A DNA stretch of 64,000 nt from Streptomyces sp. NRRL S-646 (GCF_000720765.1 NZ_JODC01000015.1:124001-188000); one strand, 5' to 3'. Positions 9,204 to 20,018 are shown, counted from the stretch's first letter. Notes: generated from the letters alone by a model not told the origin. Made by a program: numbers and translations.

Positions 9204-9806
9204 ATGCCAGGAACCTTCGAACCGCTCCCCGGCGGCGGCGCGGCCGTCGCGCTCGACGACGTCGAGATCTCCATCATCCGGTCGCTGGCCGTCCAGCTCC
9301 TGGAGCTCATCGGACCCGGCCCCGGTGAGGACGCCCCCGACGACCCGCTGGCCGAGCTCTTCGCCGAGGGCCCGAGCGAGCCCCCGAAGGACCCCGTGCT
9401 CAAGCGGCTCTTCCCGGACGCCTACAGCGACCCGGAGGGCACCCCCGGGCCCAAGGAGGCCGAGGAGCAGCAGGCGTACTCCGCCGAGTTCCGCCGTTTC
9501 ACGGAGAACGACCTGCGCGCCGCCAAGCGCGAGAGCGCCCTCGCCGTGATCCGCTCCCTGGACGCGCTCACGCCGGCCGGAGACGGCGGCGCGATCCTCA
9601 AGCTGTCCCCCGAGGAGTCCCGACAGTGGCTCGGCGCCCTCAACGACCTGCGCCTGGCGATCGGCTCCCGGCTGGAGATCACCGACGAGGACGACACCGA
9701 CCTCCTCTACCGCCTCCCGGACGAGGACCCGCGCAAGCCGATGGTGATGGCGTATCTGTGGCTGGGCGGACTCCAGGAGACGCTCGTCTCGACCCTTATG
9801 CCCTGA
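9204..9806 (+). CDS. DUF2017 family protein
   Basis: A 200-residue soluble, acidic protein of the DUF2017 family. It begins with the domain-like EPLPGGGAAVALDDVEISIIRSL segment and has a conserved C-terminal half around WLGALNDLRLAIGSRL and YLWLGGLQETLV. The family is almost always found directly after clpS in actinobacteria, as here (12-bp spacing), which suggests a link to Clp-mediated turnover; its biochemical role is unknown. No signal peptide or membrane segment is present. Confidence 0.9.
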   Translation: MPGTFEPLPGGGAAVALDDVEISIIRSLAVQLLELIGPGPGEDAPDDPLAELFAEGPSEPPKDPVLKRLFPDAYSDPEGTPGPKEAEEQQAYSAEFRRFTENDLRAAKRESALAVIRSLDALTPAGDGGAILKLSPEESRQWLGALNDLRLAIGSRLEITDEDDTDLLYRLPDEDPRKPMVMAYLWLGGLQETLVSTLMP

Positions 9807-10150
9807 GATGTGACGCTTTTGTGTTCGCTCAGAGGACGCTCAAATCCGGATAACGATCGCATCACCGCTCCGGTCAGGTGTGCCCGTCTTGTGTCCCGTA
9901 TGTCCCCTTCTTCTTGTGTGATGCGCCACATCTCACACAGTTGATCAAGGTTGCGGCCGTGATAAATCTTCACGACCGCCCGGCGAACACCACCCATGTT
10001 CGGCCGGGTGCGCCACCGAGCCGGCGGATCGCCGGCCAGGCACGGGCGGGTCCGCAAAACCCGCTCAACTCCATCAATCCGGGGGGATCGAGACCCGATC
10101 CGGGGCCGACGAGAGGCCCGGGGTCGGAATGGAGAAAGGCGCACCACCAC
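9807..10150. other. Intergenic region before the amino acid permease
   Basis: This 344-bp gap likely carries the permease promoter. One feature stands out: an inverted repeat GTGTGA (9916-9921) / TCACAC (9933-9938) with an 11-base spacer, which could be an operator. A GGAGAAAGG word (10131-10139) is the ribosome site. No terminator for the clpS-DUF2017 unit was found. Confidence 0.4.
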
Positions 10151-11584
10151 ATGACCTCCGCTCAGGTCGGTACGGACAACGCCCCCGAAGGGGCCGAAGA
10201 GGGGTACGAGCGCGGACTGGGCAGCCGTCAGGTCCAGATGATCGCGATCGGCGGCGCCATCGGCGTCGGCCTCTTCCTGGGTGCCGGGGCGAACATCGCC
10301 AAGGCCGGCCCCAGCCTCATCTTCATGTACGCCCTCGCGGGCGTGATCATCTTCTTCATCATGCGGGCGCTCGGCGAGCTGCTCCTCTACCGCCCGGTCT
10401 CGGGCTCCTTCGCGGAGTACTCCCGCGAGTTCCTCGGCCCGTTCTTCGGCTACTTCACCGCCTGGACGTACTGGCTGATGTGGGTCGTGACCGGCATGGC
10501 CGAGCTGACGGCCGCCGCGATCTACGTCCACTACTGGTTCCCGCACGTCCCGCAATGGACGACCGCCCTGGTCTTCCTGGTGATCCTCTTCGGGGCCAAC
10601 CTGATCTCCGTGAAGCTCTTCGGCGAGCTGGAGTTCTGGTTCTCGATGGTCAAGGTCACCGCGCTGATCGGCATGATCGTCATCGGCCTCGGTGTCCTCA
10701 CCTTCGGCTTCAGCGCCGCCGGTGACACCGCCTCCGTCGCCAACCTCTGGCAGTTCGACGGCTTCTTCCCCAAGGGCGTCGGCTCGTCCCTGATGACCCT
10801 GCAGGGCGTCATGTTCGCCTACCTCGCCGTCGAGCTGGTCGGCGTCACGGCCGGCGAGTCCGAGGACCCGGAGAAGACCCTTCCCAAGGCGATCAACACC
10901 CTGCCCTGGCGCATCGCGCTGTTCTACGTCGGCGCGCTCACCGTCATCCTCTGTGTCGTCAAGTGGACCGAGTTCGCGGACGGCGTCAGCCCCTTCGTGA
11001 AGGCGTTCGCGCTGATCGGCATCCCGGCCGGCGCGGGCATCGTCAACTTCGTCGTCCTGACCGCGGCCCTGTCCTCCTGCAACTCGGGCATGTACTCCAC
11101 GGGCCGCATGCTGCGCACGCTGGCCGACAACGGCGAGGCCCCGCGCGCCTTCTCCAAGCTGTCGGCCTCCAAGACGCCGGCCCTCGGCATCACGGTCTCC
11201 GTGGCCTTCATGGGCATCGGCGTGGTCCTCAACTACATCGTCCCGGAGAAGGCCTTCGGCTACGTCACCTCGGTGGCCACCGCGGCCGGCATCTGGACCT
11301 GGCTGATGATCCTGATCAGCCACGTCCTCTACCGCCGCGCGGTCGTCGCGGGCCGGCTGCCCGCCTCGTCCTTCCCGGCGCCGGGCGGCGCGGTGTGCTC
11401 GTACATCGCCATCGTGTTCCTGCTCTTCGTCACCGGCCTGATCGCCTACGACGCCGACTCCCGCGTCTGCCTCTATGTGATGGCCGGCTGGGCGGTCGTC
11501 CTCGGTATCGGCTGGGCGATCCTCAAGGCGAGCAACCCGGAGGTCACCCGGCGGCGCGAGCCGGAGCTGGAGAAGGTCGGCTGA
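10151..11584 (+). CDS. Amino acid permease (APC/AAT family)
   Basis: A 477-residue inner-membrane transporter with about 12 helices, of the amino acid-polyamine-organocation superfamily. The family signature is the first helix IAIGGAIGVGLFLGAGANI, followed by ALGELLLYRPVSGSFAEYSREFLG and the conserved GGESxxPxxxLPKAIN-like block (ESEDPEKTLPKAINTLPWR). It resembles the CycA/AroP/GABA-permease group; the substrate is not readable from sequence. ATG 10151 is preferred over upstream in-frame codons because translation from it begins just before the conserved domain and a GGAGAAAGG site precedes it. A strong terminator follows. Confidence 0.9.
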   Translation: MTSAQVGTDNAPEGAEEGYERGLGSRQVQMIAIGGAIGVGLFLGAGANIAKAGPSLIFMYALAGVIIFFIMRALGELLLYRPVSGSFAEYSREFLGPFFGYFTAWTYWLMWVVTGMAELTAAAIYVHYWFPHVPQWTTALVFLVILFGANLISVKLFGELEFWFSMVKVTALIGMIVIGLGVLTFGFSAAGDTASVANLWQFDGFFPKGVGSSLMTLQGVMFAYLAVELVGVTAGESEDPEKTLPKAINTLPWRIALFYVGALTVILCVVKWTEFADGVSPFVKAFALIGIPAGAGIVNFVVLTAALSSCNSGMYSTGRMLRTLADNGEAPRAFSKLSASKTPALGITVSVAFMGIGVVLNYIVPEKAFGYVTSVATAAGIWTWLMILISHVLYRRAVVAGRLPASSFPAPGGAVCSYIAIVFLLFVTGLIAYDADSRVCLYVMAGWAVVLGIGWAILKASNPEVTRRREPELEKVG

Positions 11585-11607
11585 CCGACGCCCCCTGTTC
11601 GGCATCC

Positions 11608-11644
11608 GGGCCGTCCCGTACCACCCATCGGTACGGGGCGGCCC
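11608..11644 (+). terminator. Terminator hairpin after the permease
   Basis: A 15-base arm at 11608-11622 pairs with 11630-11644 around a 7-base loop, with one G-T wobble. It sits 24 bp after the permease stop and only 20 bp before the next gene, insulating the cysteine locus from permease transcription. Confidence 0.85.
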
Positions 11645-11663
11645 TCTGCTTATCCTGACGAGC

Positions 11664-12086
11664 ATGCTGACCATCACCCAGGCCCTCGTCGACCAGATCG
11701 TCGCGCACGCGCGCAAGGACCACCCCGACGAGGCGTGCGGCGTCGTCGCGGGCCCGGCCGGGTCGGACCGTCCCGAGCGGTTCATCCCGATGCTGAACGC
11801 GGCCATGTCGCCCACGTTCTACGAGTTCGACTCCGGCGACCTGCTCAAGCTCTACCGCGAGATGGACGACCGCGACGAGGAGCCGGTGGTCATCTACCAC
11901 TCCCACACCGCGACCGAGGCCTACCCGTCCCGCACCGACATCTCCTACGCCAACGAGCCCGGCGCCCACTACGTCCTGGTCTCCACCGCGGACACCGACG
12001 GCCTCGGCGACTTCCAGTTCCGCTCGTACCGGATCGTGGAGGGCGAGGTCGCGGAGGAGGAGGTCACGGTCGTGGAGGCCTACTGA
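11664..12086 (+). CDS. mec: Mec-type JAMM/MPN zinc peptidase acting on CysO
   Basis: A 140-residue JAMM (Mov34/MPN) metalloprotease. The full motif is present: E23, then H79-x-H81 and, after seven residues, S89-x-x-D92. In Mycobacterium the Mec+ enzyme releases cysteine from the CysO-cysteine adduct, and here the gene is followed by a short leader ORF, cysO and cysM, the same functional set. It would also be the natural enzyme to trim the extra residues after the CysO Gly-Gly. The start is ATG 11664, just after the preceding terminator. Confidence 0.92.
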   Translation: MLTITQALVDQIVAHARKDHPDEACGVVAGPAGSDRPERFIPMLNAAMSPTFYEFDSGDLLKLYREMDDRDEEPVVIYHSHTATEAYPSRTDISYANEPGAHYVLVSTADTDGLGDFQFRSYRIVEGEVAEEEVTVVEAY

Positions 12087-12165
12087 TCTCGCGGTTCGGT
12101 CAGAATCCGTCCAGTATGCGAGATCACACTCCGGGACCCGGACCGGGAATCGATACGATGACCCC

Positions 12166-12267
12166 ATGGTTTTCCACGACGTGAGCGACAAGACGCCGGG
12201 CATGCTGCTCGTGGCGCGGCTGCACGTCGACCTGTGCAGGCTGCAGAGCGCCATCTGTACGCGCTGA
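12166..12267 (+). CDS. Cys-containing leader peptide upstream of cysO-cysM
   Basis: This 33-codon ORF begins MVFHDVSDK and ends DLCRLQSAICTR, with C24 and C31; an internal ATG at 12202 could give a 21-residue version. The C-terminal DLCR...AIC pattern is that of the small 'putative leader peptides' seen ahead of sulfur-assimilation genes in actinobacteria, where slow translation of Cys codons under cysteine shortage is thought to change expression of the genes downstream. It sits 79 bp after mec and 105 bp before cysO, exactly where such control would act. It is too short for most gene callers. Family recognition is from memory of the motif; the regulatory role is inferred. Confidence 0.8.
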   Translation: MVFHDVSDKTPGMLLVARLHVDLCRLQSAICTR

Positions 12268-12347
12268 CCCCTGCCGCCGTACGGCCGTGAGCCGCGGCGC
12301 CTCAGGCACCACCTGCTGTACTGCGCTGCCGCGCGCCCACCGACTGA

Positions 12348-13607
<1,260 letters not shown>

Positions 13608-13650
13608 TCGTTCAATGAGCCTGCTCGATTCGTGAGCCTGCTCGAAGGGC

Positions 13651-14103
13651 TTACGTAGCCAGGTGACGGACCTGGTCCCACAGGACCGGGTCCACCACAC
13701 CCACCCGCCGCCGGAACTCCCACACCGGCACCTCGCGCAGCTCGTCCGTCTCCAGGAAGCTCGCGCGCCCCTGCGCATCGCCCACGGCGCCCGGAGGCAA
13801 CGGGATCACCCCGGCCCGCTCGTCGTGGTACTTGCTGGTGATCTTCGCGACGACCGCCCGCTCCCCGTGCACCACCAGCACCAGACAGGGTCGGTCCTTG
13901 TTGCCCGGCCGGTCCTCGTAGGGAACGTTCGCCCACCAGATCTCCGCGGGCTTGGGCCGCCCGCCACCCCGCACGCCCGGCCGACCCGGCGGCCGCGTCC
14001 GGCGCCCTTCCGGCCGCCGCCCCCGCCCCCAGCCGTCGACAAGCGTGGCGACCAGCGCGAGCAGTATCACCGCGGCGAGCGCGAGCCACCATGACGTGTC
14101 CAT
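13651..14103 (-). CDS. Membrane-anchored MazF/PemK-like protein
   Basis: A 150-residue protein with one N-terminal membrane helix (about residues 4-22), a basic Arg/Pro/Gly-rich linker, and a MazF/PemK-like fold from ~52 (AEIWWANVPYEDRPGNKDRPCLVL). MazF toxins are mRNA interferases, but here there is no antitoxin gene next to it and the protein is membrane-tethered, so a stable housekeeping role is more likely than an addiction toxin. It converges on cysM. RNase activity is unproven. Confidence 0.8.
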   Translation of the reverse strand: MDTSWWLALAAVILLALVATLVDGWGRGRRPEGRRTRPPGRPGVRGGGRPKPAEIWWANVPYEDRPGNKDRPCLVLVVHGERAVVAKITSKYHDERAGVIPLPPGAVGDAQGRASFLETDELREVPVWEFRRRVGVVDPVLWDQVRHLAT

Positions 14104-14337
14104 ACGAAGACGTTACCGGCGCACGATCAGCGCCGCGCGCCCTCTGTGCAACCCGTGCTCGCCCTCTCACGCCACACCCGCCCCGCTTCCAGCCGAACCG
14201 GTGACACCACAGGTGAGTTCGCCCACAACAGCCCTTGCCTGAGGAGCGACCGGACCTTTTGCGCCTTACGCTCGACGGACCGCACGACCCCCGTTCTCCT
14301 TCCCGGAAAAGTTCCCGCCAGCGGAGGTTTCTGCTTC

Positions 14338-15090
14338 ATGAAGCTCACCGTCGTCGGTTGCTCGGGGTCGTTCCCGTCCGCGGAATCGGCCTGCTCGAGC
14401 TACCTCGTAGAGGCCGACGGCTTCCGGCTGCTTCTCGACATGGGCAACGGTGCCCTTGGCGAGCTGCAGCGCCACTGCGGTCTCTACGACCTCGACGCGA
14501 TCTTCCTCAGCCATCTGCACGCCGACCACTGCATCGACATGTGCGCCTACTTCGTGGCGCGCTACTACCGGCACGACGGCGGCCGCTGCGACCCCATCCC
14601 GGTCTACGGACCCGAGGGCACCGAGCACCGGCTCACCACCGCCTACGCCGACACCCCCACCGCCTCCTCCATGAGCGAGGTCTTCGACTTCCACACGGTC
14701 AAGCCGTCCACGTTCGAGATCGGCCCGTTCACGGTGCACACGGAACGCGTGGCCCATCCCGTGGAGGCGTACGGCATCCGCATCGAGCACGGTGGGACGT
14801 CCCTGACCTACTCCGGCGACACGGGCACGACTTCCGTCCTGGACGAACTCGCCCGCGACACCGACCTGTTCCTGTGCGAGGCCGCTTTCACGCACGGCAA
14901 GGAAAGCATCCCCGACCTGCACCTCAACGGCCGCGAGGCGGGCGAGGCGGCGGCCCGGGCGGGCGCCCGGCGCCTGGTCCTGACCCACATCCCGCCGTGG
15001 ACCGACCCGCAGGTCAACCTGGCCGACGCCCGTGCGGTGTTCGACGGCCCGGTGGCCCTGGCGGCGCCGGGGCAGACGTACGAGATCTGA
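14338..15090 (+). CDS. Metallo-beta-lactamase fold hydrolase
   Basis: A 250-residue soluble MBL-fold metal hydrolase. It opens with the family strand KLTVVGCSGSFP and has the zinc motif H59-L-H61-A-D63-H64 (SHLHADH), a later YSGDTG, and the final THIPPWTD histidine. The overall layout resembles the RNase Z / ElaC-like and phosphodiesterase-like branch rather than true beta-lactamases, so the substrate is probably a phosphodiester. The ATG at 14338 follows a GGAGG site. A bidirectional terminator separates it from the convergent nagE2; it is 1 gene away from rph and rdgB, other nucleic-acid enzymes. Confidence 0.88.
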   Translation: MKLTVVGCSGSFPSAESACSSYLVEADGFRLLLDMGNGALGELQRHCGLYDLDAIFLSHLHADHCIDMCAYFVARYYRHDGGRCDPIPVYGPEGTEHRLTTAYADTPTASSMSEVFDFHTVKPSTFEIGPFTVHTERVAHPVEAYGIRIEHGGTSLTYSGDTGTTSVLDELARDTDLFLCEAAFTHGKESIPDLHLNGREAGEAAARAGARRLVLTHIPPWTDPQVNLADARAVFDGPVALAAPGQTYEI

Positions 15091-15119
15091 AGCAGTCGTA
15101 CGAGATCCAGCGCACATGC

Positions 15120-15156
15120 CGAAGGCTCCCGGAACCAGGGGTTCCGGGAGCCTTCG
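15120..15156 (+). terminator. Bidirectional terminator, MBL hydrolase / nagE2
   Basis: A 17-base arm at 15120-15136 pairs perfectly with 15140-15156 around a three-base loop. It lies between the two convergent stop codons (15090 and 15174) and can serve both. Confidence 0.92.
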
Positions 15157-15173
15157 CGCACGTTGGGGCAGGC

Positions 15174-16439
<1,266 letters not shown>

Positions 16440-16497
16440 AACTTCCTCCAGGGGGCAGAGCGCCGCCCGGGGACAGGGGAAGAGGACGGCGGCGTCG

Positions 16498-16542
16498 CTG
16501 GTCTGTACCACTCAGTGGTGTAGACCTGTGGTGTAGACCTGT
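16498..16542. promoter_or_regulatory. Three overlapping DasR-type (dre) operator copies before nagE2
   Basis: Three near-palindromic words match the DasR consensus ACTGGTCTAGACCAGT: CTGGTCTGTACCACT (16498-16512), AGTGGTGTAGACCTGT (16514-16529) and TGTGGTGTAGACCTGT (16527-16542), the last two overlapping by three bases. They begin about 59 bp upstream of the nagE2 start. DasR is the GntR-family GlcNAc regulator that controls chitin use, development and antibiotics in Streptomyces. The dense stacking suggests strong repression. Confidence 0.8.
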
Positions 16543-16592
16543 TGTAGCACGGTGAAGGCCGGATAAGGAACCCGCTGTTTTCTGGTGGGCTG

Positions 16593-17499
16593 TCAGGCCT
16601 TCGTGACGTCGTCGTGCTCCTCCTCCGGCTCCCGCCCCGGAGTCCTCAGATCGAACCTCGTGATCGCGAAACGGAAGACCACGTAGTAGACCAGCGCGAA
16701 CATCATGATCGGGAAGAACCCGGACGTGAACTGGCCCGCGTTCGGATCGCCCGCCAGGAACATGTTGATGCCACCGTGCACCACCGACCCGTCCGGCTTC
16801 GTGTAGCTGCCGAACTGGAACCAGATGGGCACGTTCAGGAACTGGTGCAGCCCCACCACCAGCAGCGCCCGGTTCGCGACCCCGAAGATGCCCGCGCCCC
16901 AGGCGTCGAGTCCGTCGAGCCAGTCGCTGAAGTTCTCCAGGCCGTCACCGATGGGCGGCCAGATCCACAGGCACAGCGCGGCGAACGCGATCGCAACGAA
17001 CGCCATGATGATCGGGACCAGCCGCCGCCCGTTGAAGAAACCGAGCCCCCGAAGATACCCGGATTCTGGTACGTGAACACCGTCACCGTGCCGTCGGACG
17101 CCTGACAGCCGATCCCGGCCACCGCCTTCGCCCCGCCCACGCAGTCCTTCGGGAACTGGCGCAGCACGTTGTAGTAGACGAGAAACCCGCGACCGCCGCC
17201 AGCGCCGTCGAACCGTCGGCCTTCTTCGCCATACCGATCGCAACGCCGACACAGAAGAGAAGCGGAAGCCCCAGAGAACCGTCGAGCAGCGCGCCGCCCG
17301 CACCGCCCATCACCTTCGAGACGTTCGTCCACCCCAGCCCGTCGTCCCCGAACACGTCCGGCTGCCCCAGCCGGTTGAGGATGCCCGCCGCCGGCAGCAC
17401 CGCGATCGGCAACTGGAGACTGCGGCCCATCTTCTGCAGACCCTGAAATAGGCTGTTCCATCGCCTCCGGGCAGGGGAGATCTCCGTGGTGGCACTCAT
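16593..17499 (-). pseudogene. nagE1: Decayed nagE1-type GlcNAc PTS EIIC
   Basis: Remains of a second PTS EIIC gene, transcribed like nagE2. The start MSATTEISPARRRWN (ATG 17499) and the end GREPEEEHDDVTKA are both readable, but the body needs three frames. Compared with nagE2 there is a one-base loss at ~17181 (GGTTTCTCGTC where GGTTTCCTCGTC is expected), a deletion of about 70 bp near 17045-17050 that removes the block equivalent to VVMGLVVALLYQ...DWA and shifts the frame, and an in-frame loss of about 105 codons near 16695 that removes the conserved TEPIEF sugar-site region. No functional permease can result. Confidence 0.9.
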
Positions 17500-17519
17500 G
17501 GGTTGGCGACCGCCTGTCA

Positions 17520-17535
17520 GGTGGTGTAGACCAGT
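17520..17535. promoter_or_regulatory. DasR-type (dre) operator before nagF
   Basis: The 16-bp word GGTGGTGTAGACCAGT; its reverse complement ACTGGTCTACACCACC matches the dre consensus closely. It lies between the divergent nagE1 remnant and nagF, 91 bp before the nagF start, consistent with joint control of the GlcNAc PTS genes by DasR. Confidence 0.85.
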
Positions 17536-17626
17536 TACGGGCGATATGGCTGCTGTGACGTCATCCTTCGGTACGCACGACGCAATCGCTCGCGAAGTTG
17601 AGCCAACCGTGCGTGAGGAGACTGAC

Positions 17627-17860
17627 ATGGCCAGCAAGGCTGAGAAGATCGTTGCCGGGCTCGGCGGCATCGACAACATCGAGGAGATCGAGGGCTGCAT
17701 CACTCGGCTGCGCACCGAGGTCAGCGACGCCTCGCTGGTCGACGAGACCGCCCTGAAGGCCGCCGGCGCCCACGGCGTCGTCAAGATGGGCACCGCGATC
17801 CAGGTCGTCATCGGCACCGACGCCGACCCCATCGCCGCGGAGATCGAAGACATGATGTGA
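17627..17860 (+). CDS. nagF: N-acetylglucosamine PTS EIIB component
   Basis: A 77-residue PTS EIIB protein that carries phosphate from EIIA to the sugar. The phosphocysteine is C24 in the motif EGCITRLR, followed by the typical DETALKAAGAHGVVKMG and a C-terminal acidic helix. It completes the GlcNAc PTS with nagE2 across the remnant of nagE1. A dre site lies upstream and a G/C-rich hairpin downstream. ATG 17627 is in the family position; an upstream in-frame ATG at 17486 gives a shadow-like extension. Confidence 0.95.
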   Translation: MASKAEKIVAGLGGIDNIEEIEGCITRLRTEVSDASLVDETALKAAGAHGVVKMGTAIQVVIGTDADPIAAEIEDMM

Positions 17861-17907
17861 ACAGACATGAGCTGAGCCACGGCCGACCCGGCCCACACTC
17901 ACTCATT

Positions 17908-17936
17908 GGGGCCCCTTCCCACCGCGGGAGGGGCCC
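17908..17936 (+). terminator. Terminator after nagF
   Basis: The left arm GGGCCCCTTCCC (17909-17920) pairs with GGGAGGGGCCC (17926-17936) with one bulged T and a five-base loop; TTTC follows. It lies 48 bp after nagF and just before the rph promoter region. Confidence 0.8.
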
Positions 17937-17965
17937 TTTCCGCTCGTACGGCTAGGCTCGTCGCC

Positions 17966-18703
17966 ATGTCTCGAATCGACGGCCGCACCCCCGAACAACT
18001 CCGCCCCATCACCATCGAACGGGGCTGGAGCAAGCACGCCGAGGGCTCCGTCCTCATCGCCTTCGGCGACACCAAGGTCTTCTGCACCGCCTCCGTCACC
18101 GAAGGCGTCCCCCGCTGGCGCAAGGGCAGCGGCGAGGGCTGGGTCACCGCCGAGTACTCCATGCTGCCCCGCGCCACCAACACCCGCGGCGACCGCGAGT
18201 CCGTACGCGGCAAGATCGGCGGCCGCACCCACGAGATCAGCCGCCTCATCGGCCGCTCCCTGCGCGCGGTCATCGACTACAAGGCACTCGGCGAGAACAC
18301 CATCGTCCTCGACTGCGACGTCCTGCAGGCTGACGGCGGCACGCGTACCGCTGCGATCACCGGCGCGTACGTGGCACTGGCCGACGCCGTCGCCTGGGCT
18401 CAGGGCAAGAAGCTGATCAAGGCCGGCCGCCAGCCGCTCACCGGCACCGTCTCGGCGGTCTCGGTCGGCATCGTCGGCGGCATCCCCCTCCTCGACCTCT
18501 GCTACGAGGAGGACGTGCGGGCCGACACCGACATGAACGTCGTCTGCACCGGCGACGGCCGCTTCGTCGAGGTCCAGGGCACCGCGGAGGCCGAGCCGTT
18601 CGCCCGCGAGGAGCTCAACTCCCTTCTGGACCTGGCGGTTTCCGGCTGCTCGGAACTCGCTGTCCTTCAGCGCAAGGCTCTTGATACGGTCCTCGAAAAG
18701 TAA
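17966..18703 (+). CDS. rph: Ribonuclease PH
   Basis: RNase PH is a 3'-5' phosphorolytic exonuclease that trims tRNA 3' ends using phosphate. The 245-residue length is typical. Family blocks present are [55 protein letters not shown] (with the phosphate-binding Arg), [18 protein letters not shown] and the final QRKALD. ATG 17966 gives the family N-terminus. rdgB, its frequent partner in actinobacteria, follows after one small lipoprotein gene. Confidence 0.96.
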   Translation: MSRIDGRTPEQLRPITIERGWSKHAEGSVLIAFGDTKVFCTASVTEGVPRWRKGSGEGWVTAEYSMLPRATNTRGDRESVRGKIGGRTHEISRLIGRSLRAVIDYKALGENTIVLDCDVLQADGGTRTAAITGAYVALADAVAWAQGKKLIKAGRQPLTGTVSAVSVGIVGGIPLLDLCYEEDVRADTDMNVVCTGDGRFVEVQGTAEAEPFAREELNSLLDLAVSGCSELAVLQRKALDTVLEK

Positions 18704-18845
18704 AGGACGCACCAAGCGGAACGGCGGCCCGGGGCAACCCCGCTGCCCGTCCCAGCGTCCCTACGAGTACGGGCGCACGGCACACCACCGTGCGCCCGGC
18801 CAGTACGGGGGGCCCACGGGCCTGGACAACGGAGGGACCACAGTC

Positions 18846-19244
18846 ATGGCCGCGAGCCGAGGCCGCCGCATCACCACCACCATCGCAGCACTGGCAGCCA
18901 TCGGGCTGACCGCAGGCCTCACCACCGGCTGCGACGCCGTCAACAAGGCCCTGGACTGCGTCCAGACCGCCGACACCATCGCCGACAGCGTCACCGACCT
19001 CCAGCAGGCCGTGGAAAACGCCTCGAACGACCCGACCCAGCTCGACGAGTCGCTCGCCTCCATAGACAAGAACCTCGACAAGATCGGCGACAAGACCGAC
19101 AACGCCGACGTCAACAAGGCGGTCGACGACCTCAACAAGGCCGTCTCGAACGTCCGCACCGCCATCAAGAACGGCGACAACACCCCCGACGTCAGCCCGG
19201 TCACGGACGCGGCAGGCGAACTGACGAAGGTGTGCACGTCGTAA
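18846..19244 (+). CDS. Small helical lipoprotein
   Basis: A 132-residue lipoprotein. After a twin-Arg-like basic start and hydrophobic core comes the lipobox LTTGC with C29 as the lipidated residue. The mature part is Asp/Asn/Lys-rich and predicted mostly alpha-helical, with heptad-like spacing (DLQQAVENA, DDLNKAVSNV), so it may form a coiled bundle outside the membrane. It has a GGAGGG ribosome site and sits between rph and rdgB, probably in that transcript. No known function. Confidence 0.85.
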   Translation: MAASRGRRITTTIAALAAIGLTAGLTTGCDAVNKALDCVQTADTIADSVTDLQQAVENASNDPTQLDESLASIDKNLDKIGDKTDNADVNKAVDDLNKAVSNVRTAIKNGDNTPDVSPVTDAAGELTKVCTS

Positions 19245-19287
19245 CGGGCGGGGCGGGGGAGCGCCGGGAGCCGGAATACTGGTCGAC

Positions 19288-19890
19288 ATGACGCGCTTGA
19301 TCCTCGCCACCCGCAACGCCGGAAAAATCACCGAGCTCAGGGCGATCCTCGCCGACGCAGGCCTGCCCCACGACCTGGTCGGCGCAGACGCCTACCCGGA
19401 CGTCCCCGACGTCAAGGAAACGGGCGTGACATTCGCCGAGAACGCCCTGCTGAAGGCCCATGCCCTGGCCCAGGCCACGGGTCTTCCGGCCGTCGCCGAC
19501 GACTCGGGTCTCTGTGTCGACGTCCTGAACGGCGCCCCCGGCATCTTCTCCGCCCGCTGGGCCGGCAAGCACGGCGACGACCGCGCCAACCTGGAACTGC
19601 TCCTGGCCCAGCTCGGAGACATCGCGGACGAACACCGCGGCGCCCACTTCGCCTGCGCGGCGGCGCTGGCGCTGCCGGACGGCCGGGAACGGGTGGTCGA
19701 GGGACAGCTGCGGGGGGTGCTGCGGCACGCGCCGGTCGGCACGAACGGGTTCGGGTACGACCCGATCCTGCAGCCGGAGGGGGAGTCGCGGACGTGCGCG
19801 GAGCTGAGCCCCGAGGAGAAGAACGCGATCAGCCATCGGGGGAAGGCCTTCAGGGCGTTGGTGCCGGTGGTTCGGGAGTTGTTGGGCTGA
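19288..19890 (+). CDS. rdgB: dITP/XTP pyrophosphatase (non-canonical NTP hydrolase)
   Basis: A 200-residue Ham1/RdgB-family enzyme that removes dITP, ITP and XTP from the nucleotide pool by cutting them to monophosphates. The N-terminal substrate loop TRNAGKITEL and the magnesium/catalytic block ETGVTFAENALLKA are present, then DDSGLCVDVLNGAPGIFSAR, GTNGFGYDPIL and the final SHRGKAF. It is 44 bp after the lipoprotein gene and two genes after rph. A strong bidirectional terminator follows and separates it from the tRNA on the other strand. Confidence 0.96.
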   Translation: MTRLILATRNAGKITELRAILADAGLPHDLVGADAYPDVPDVKETGVTFAENALLKAHALAQATGLPAVADDSGLCVDVLNGAPGIFSARWAGKHGDDRANLELLLAQLGDIADEHRGAHFACAAALALPDGRERVVEGQLRGVLRHAPVGTNGFGYDPILQPEGESRTCAELSPEEKNAISHRGKAFRALVPVVRELLG

Positions 19891-19901
19891 GGACAGAGAC
19901 A

Positions 19902-19934
19902 CGGCCCTCACCTTTGATCTAAAGGTGAGGGCCG
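19902..19934 (+). terminator. Bidirectional terminator, rdgB / tRNA-Leu
   Basis: A perfect 14-base arm (19902-19915) pairs with 19921-19934 around a GATCT loop. The AAA/TTT at the loop edge can give U runs on both strands. It lies 11 bp after rdgB and ends two bases before the tRNA 3' end on the other strand. Confidence 0.93.
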
Positions 19935-19936
19935 GT

Positions 19937-20018
19937 GCGGCCGGTGGGATTCGAACCCACACGGGTTTCCACCCAAGGGCTTCTAAGGCCCTCGCGTATG
20001 CCATTTCGCCACGGCCGC
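19937..20018 (-). tRNA. tRNA-Leu, anticodon TAG (UAG)
   Basis: Read on the minus strand the acceptor arms GCGGCCG and CGGCCGC pair. The anticodon stem AGGGC/GCCCT carries the loop CTTAGAA, so the anticodon is TAG (reads CTA/CTG-type Leu). There is a long variable arm (GGGT-GGAA-ACCC), typical of type II Leu tRNAs, and a T arm GTGGG-TTCGAAT-CCCAC. CCA is not encoded, as often in Streptomyces. No integrase or duplicated 3' end was seen nearby. Confidence 0.93.

Noticed and set aside
9707..11815. 702-codon minus-strand open frame opposite the permease
   Set aside because: Asp/Gly/His-rich shadow of the permease with no motif; no terminator or promoter logic.
13616..13645. Two copies of TGAGCCTGCTCGA after cysM
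   Set aside because: Only two short copies 4 bases apart; could be chance and no function is indicated.
13651..14103. MazF-type toxin-antitoxin locus
   Set aside because: The protein is membrane-anchored and no small antitoxin ORF lies beside it.
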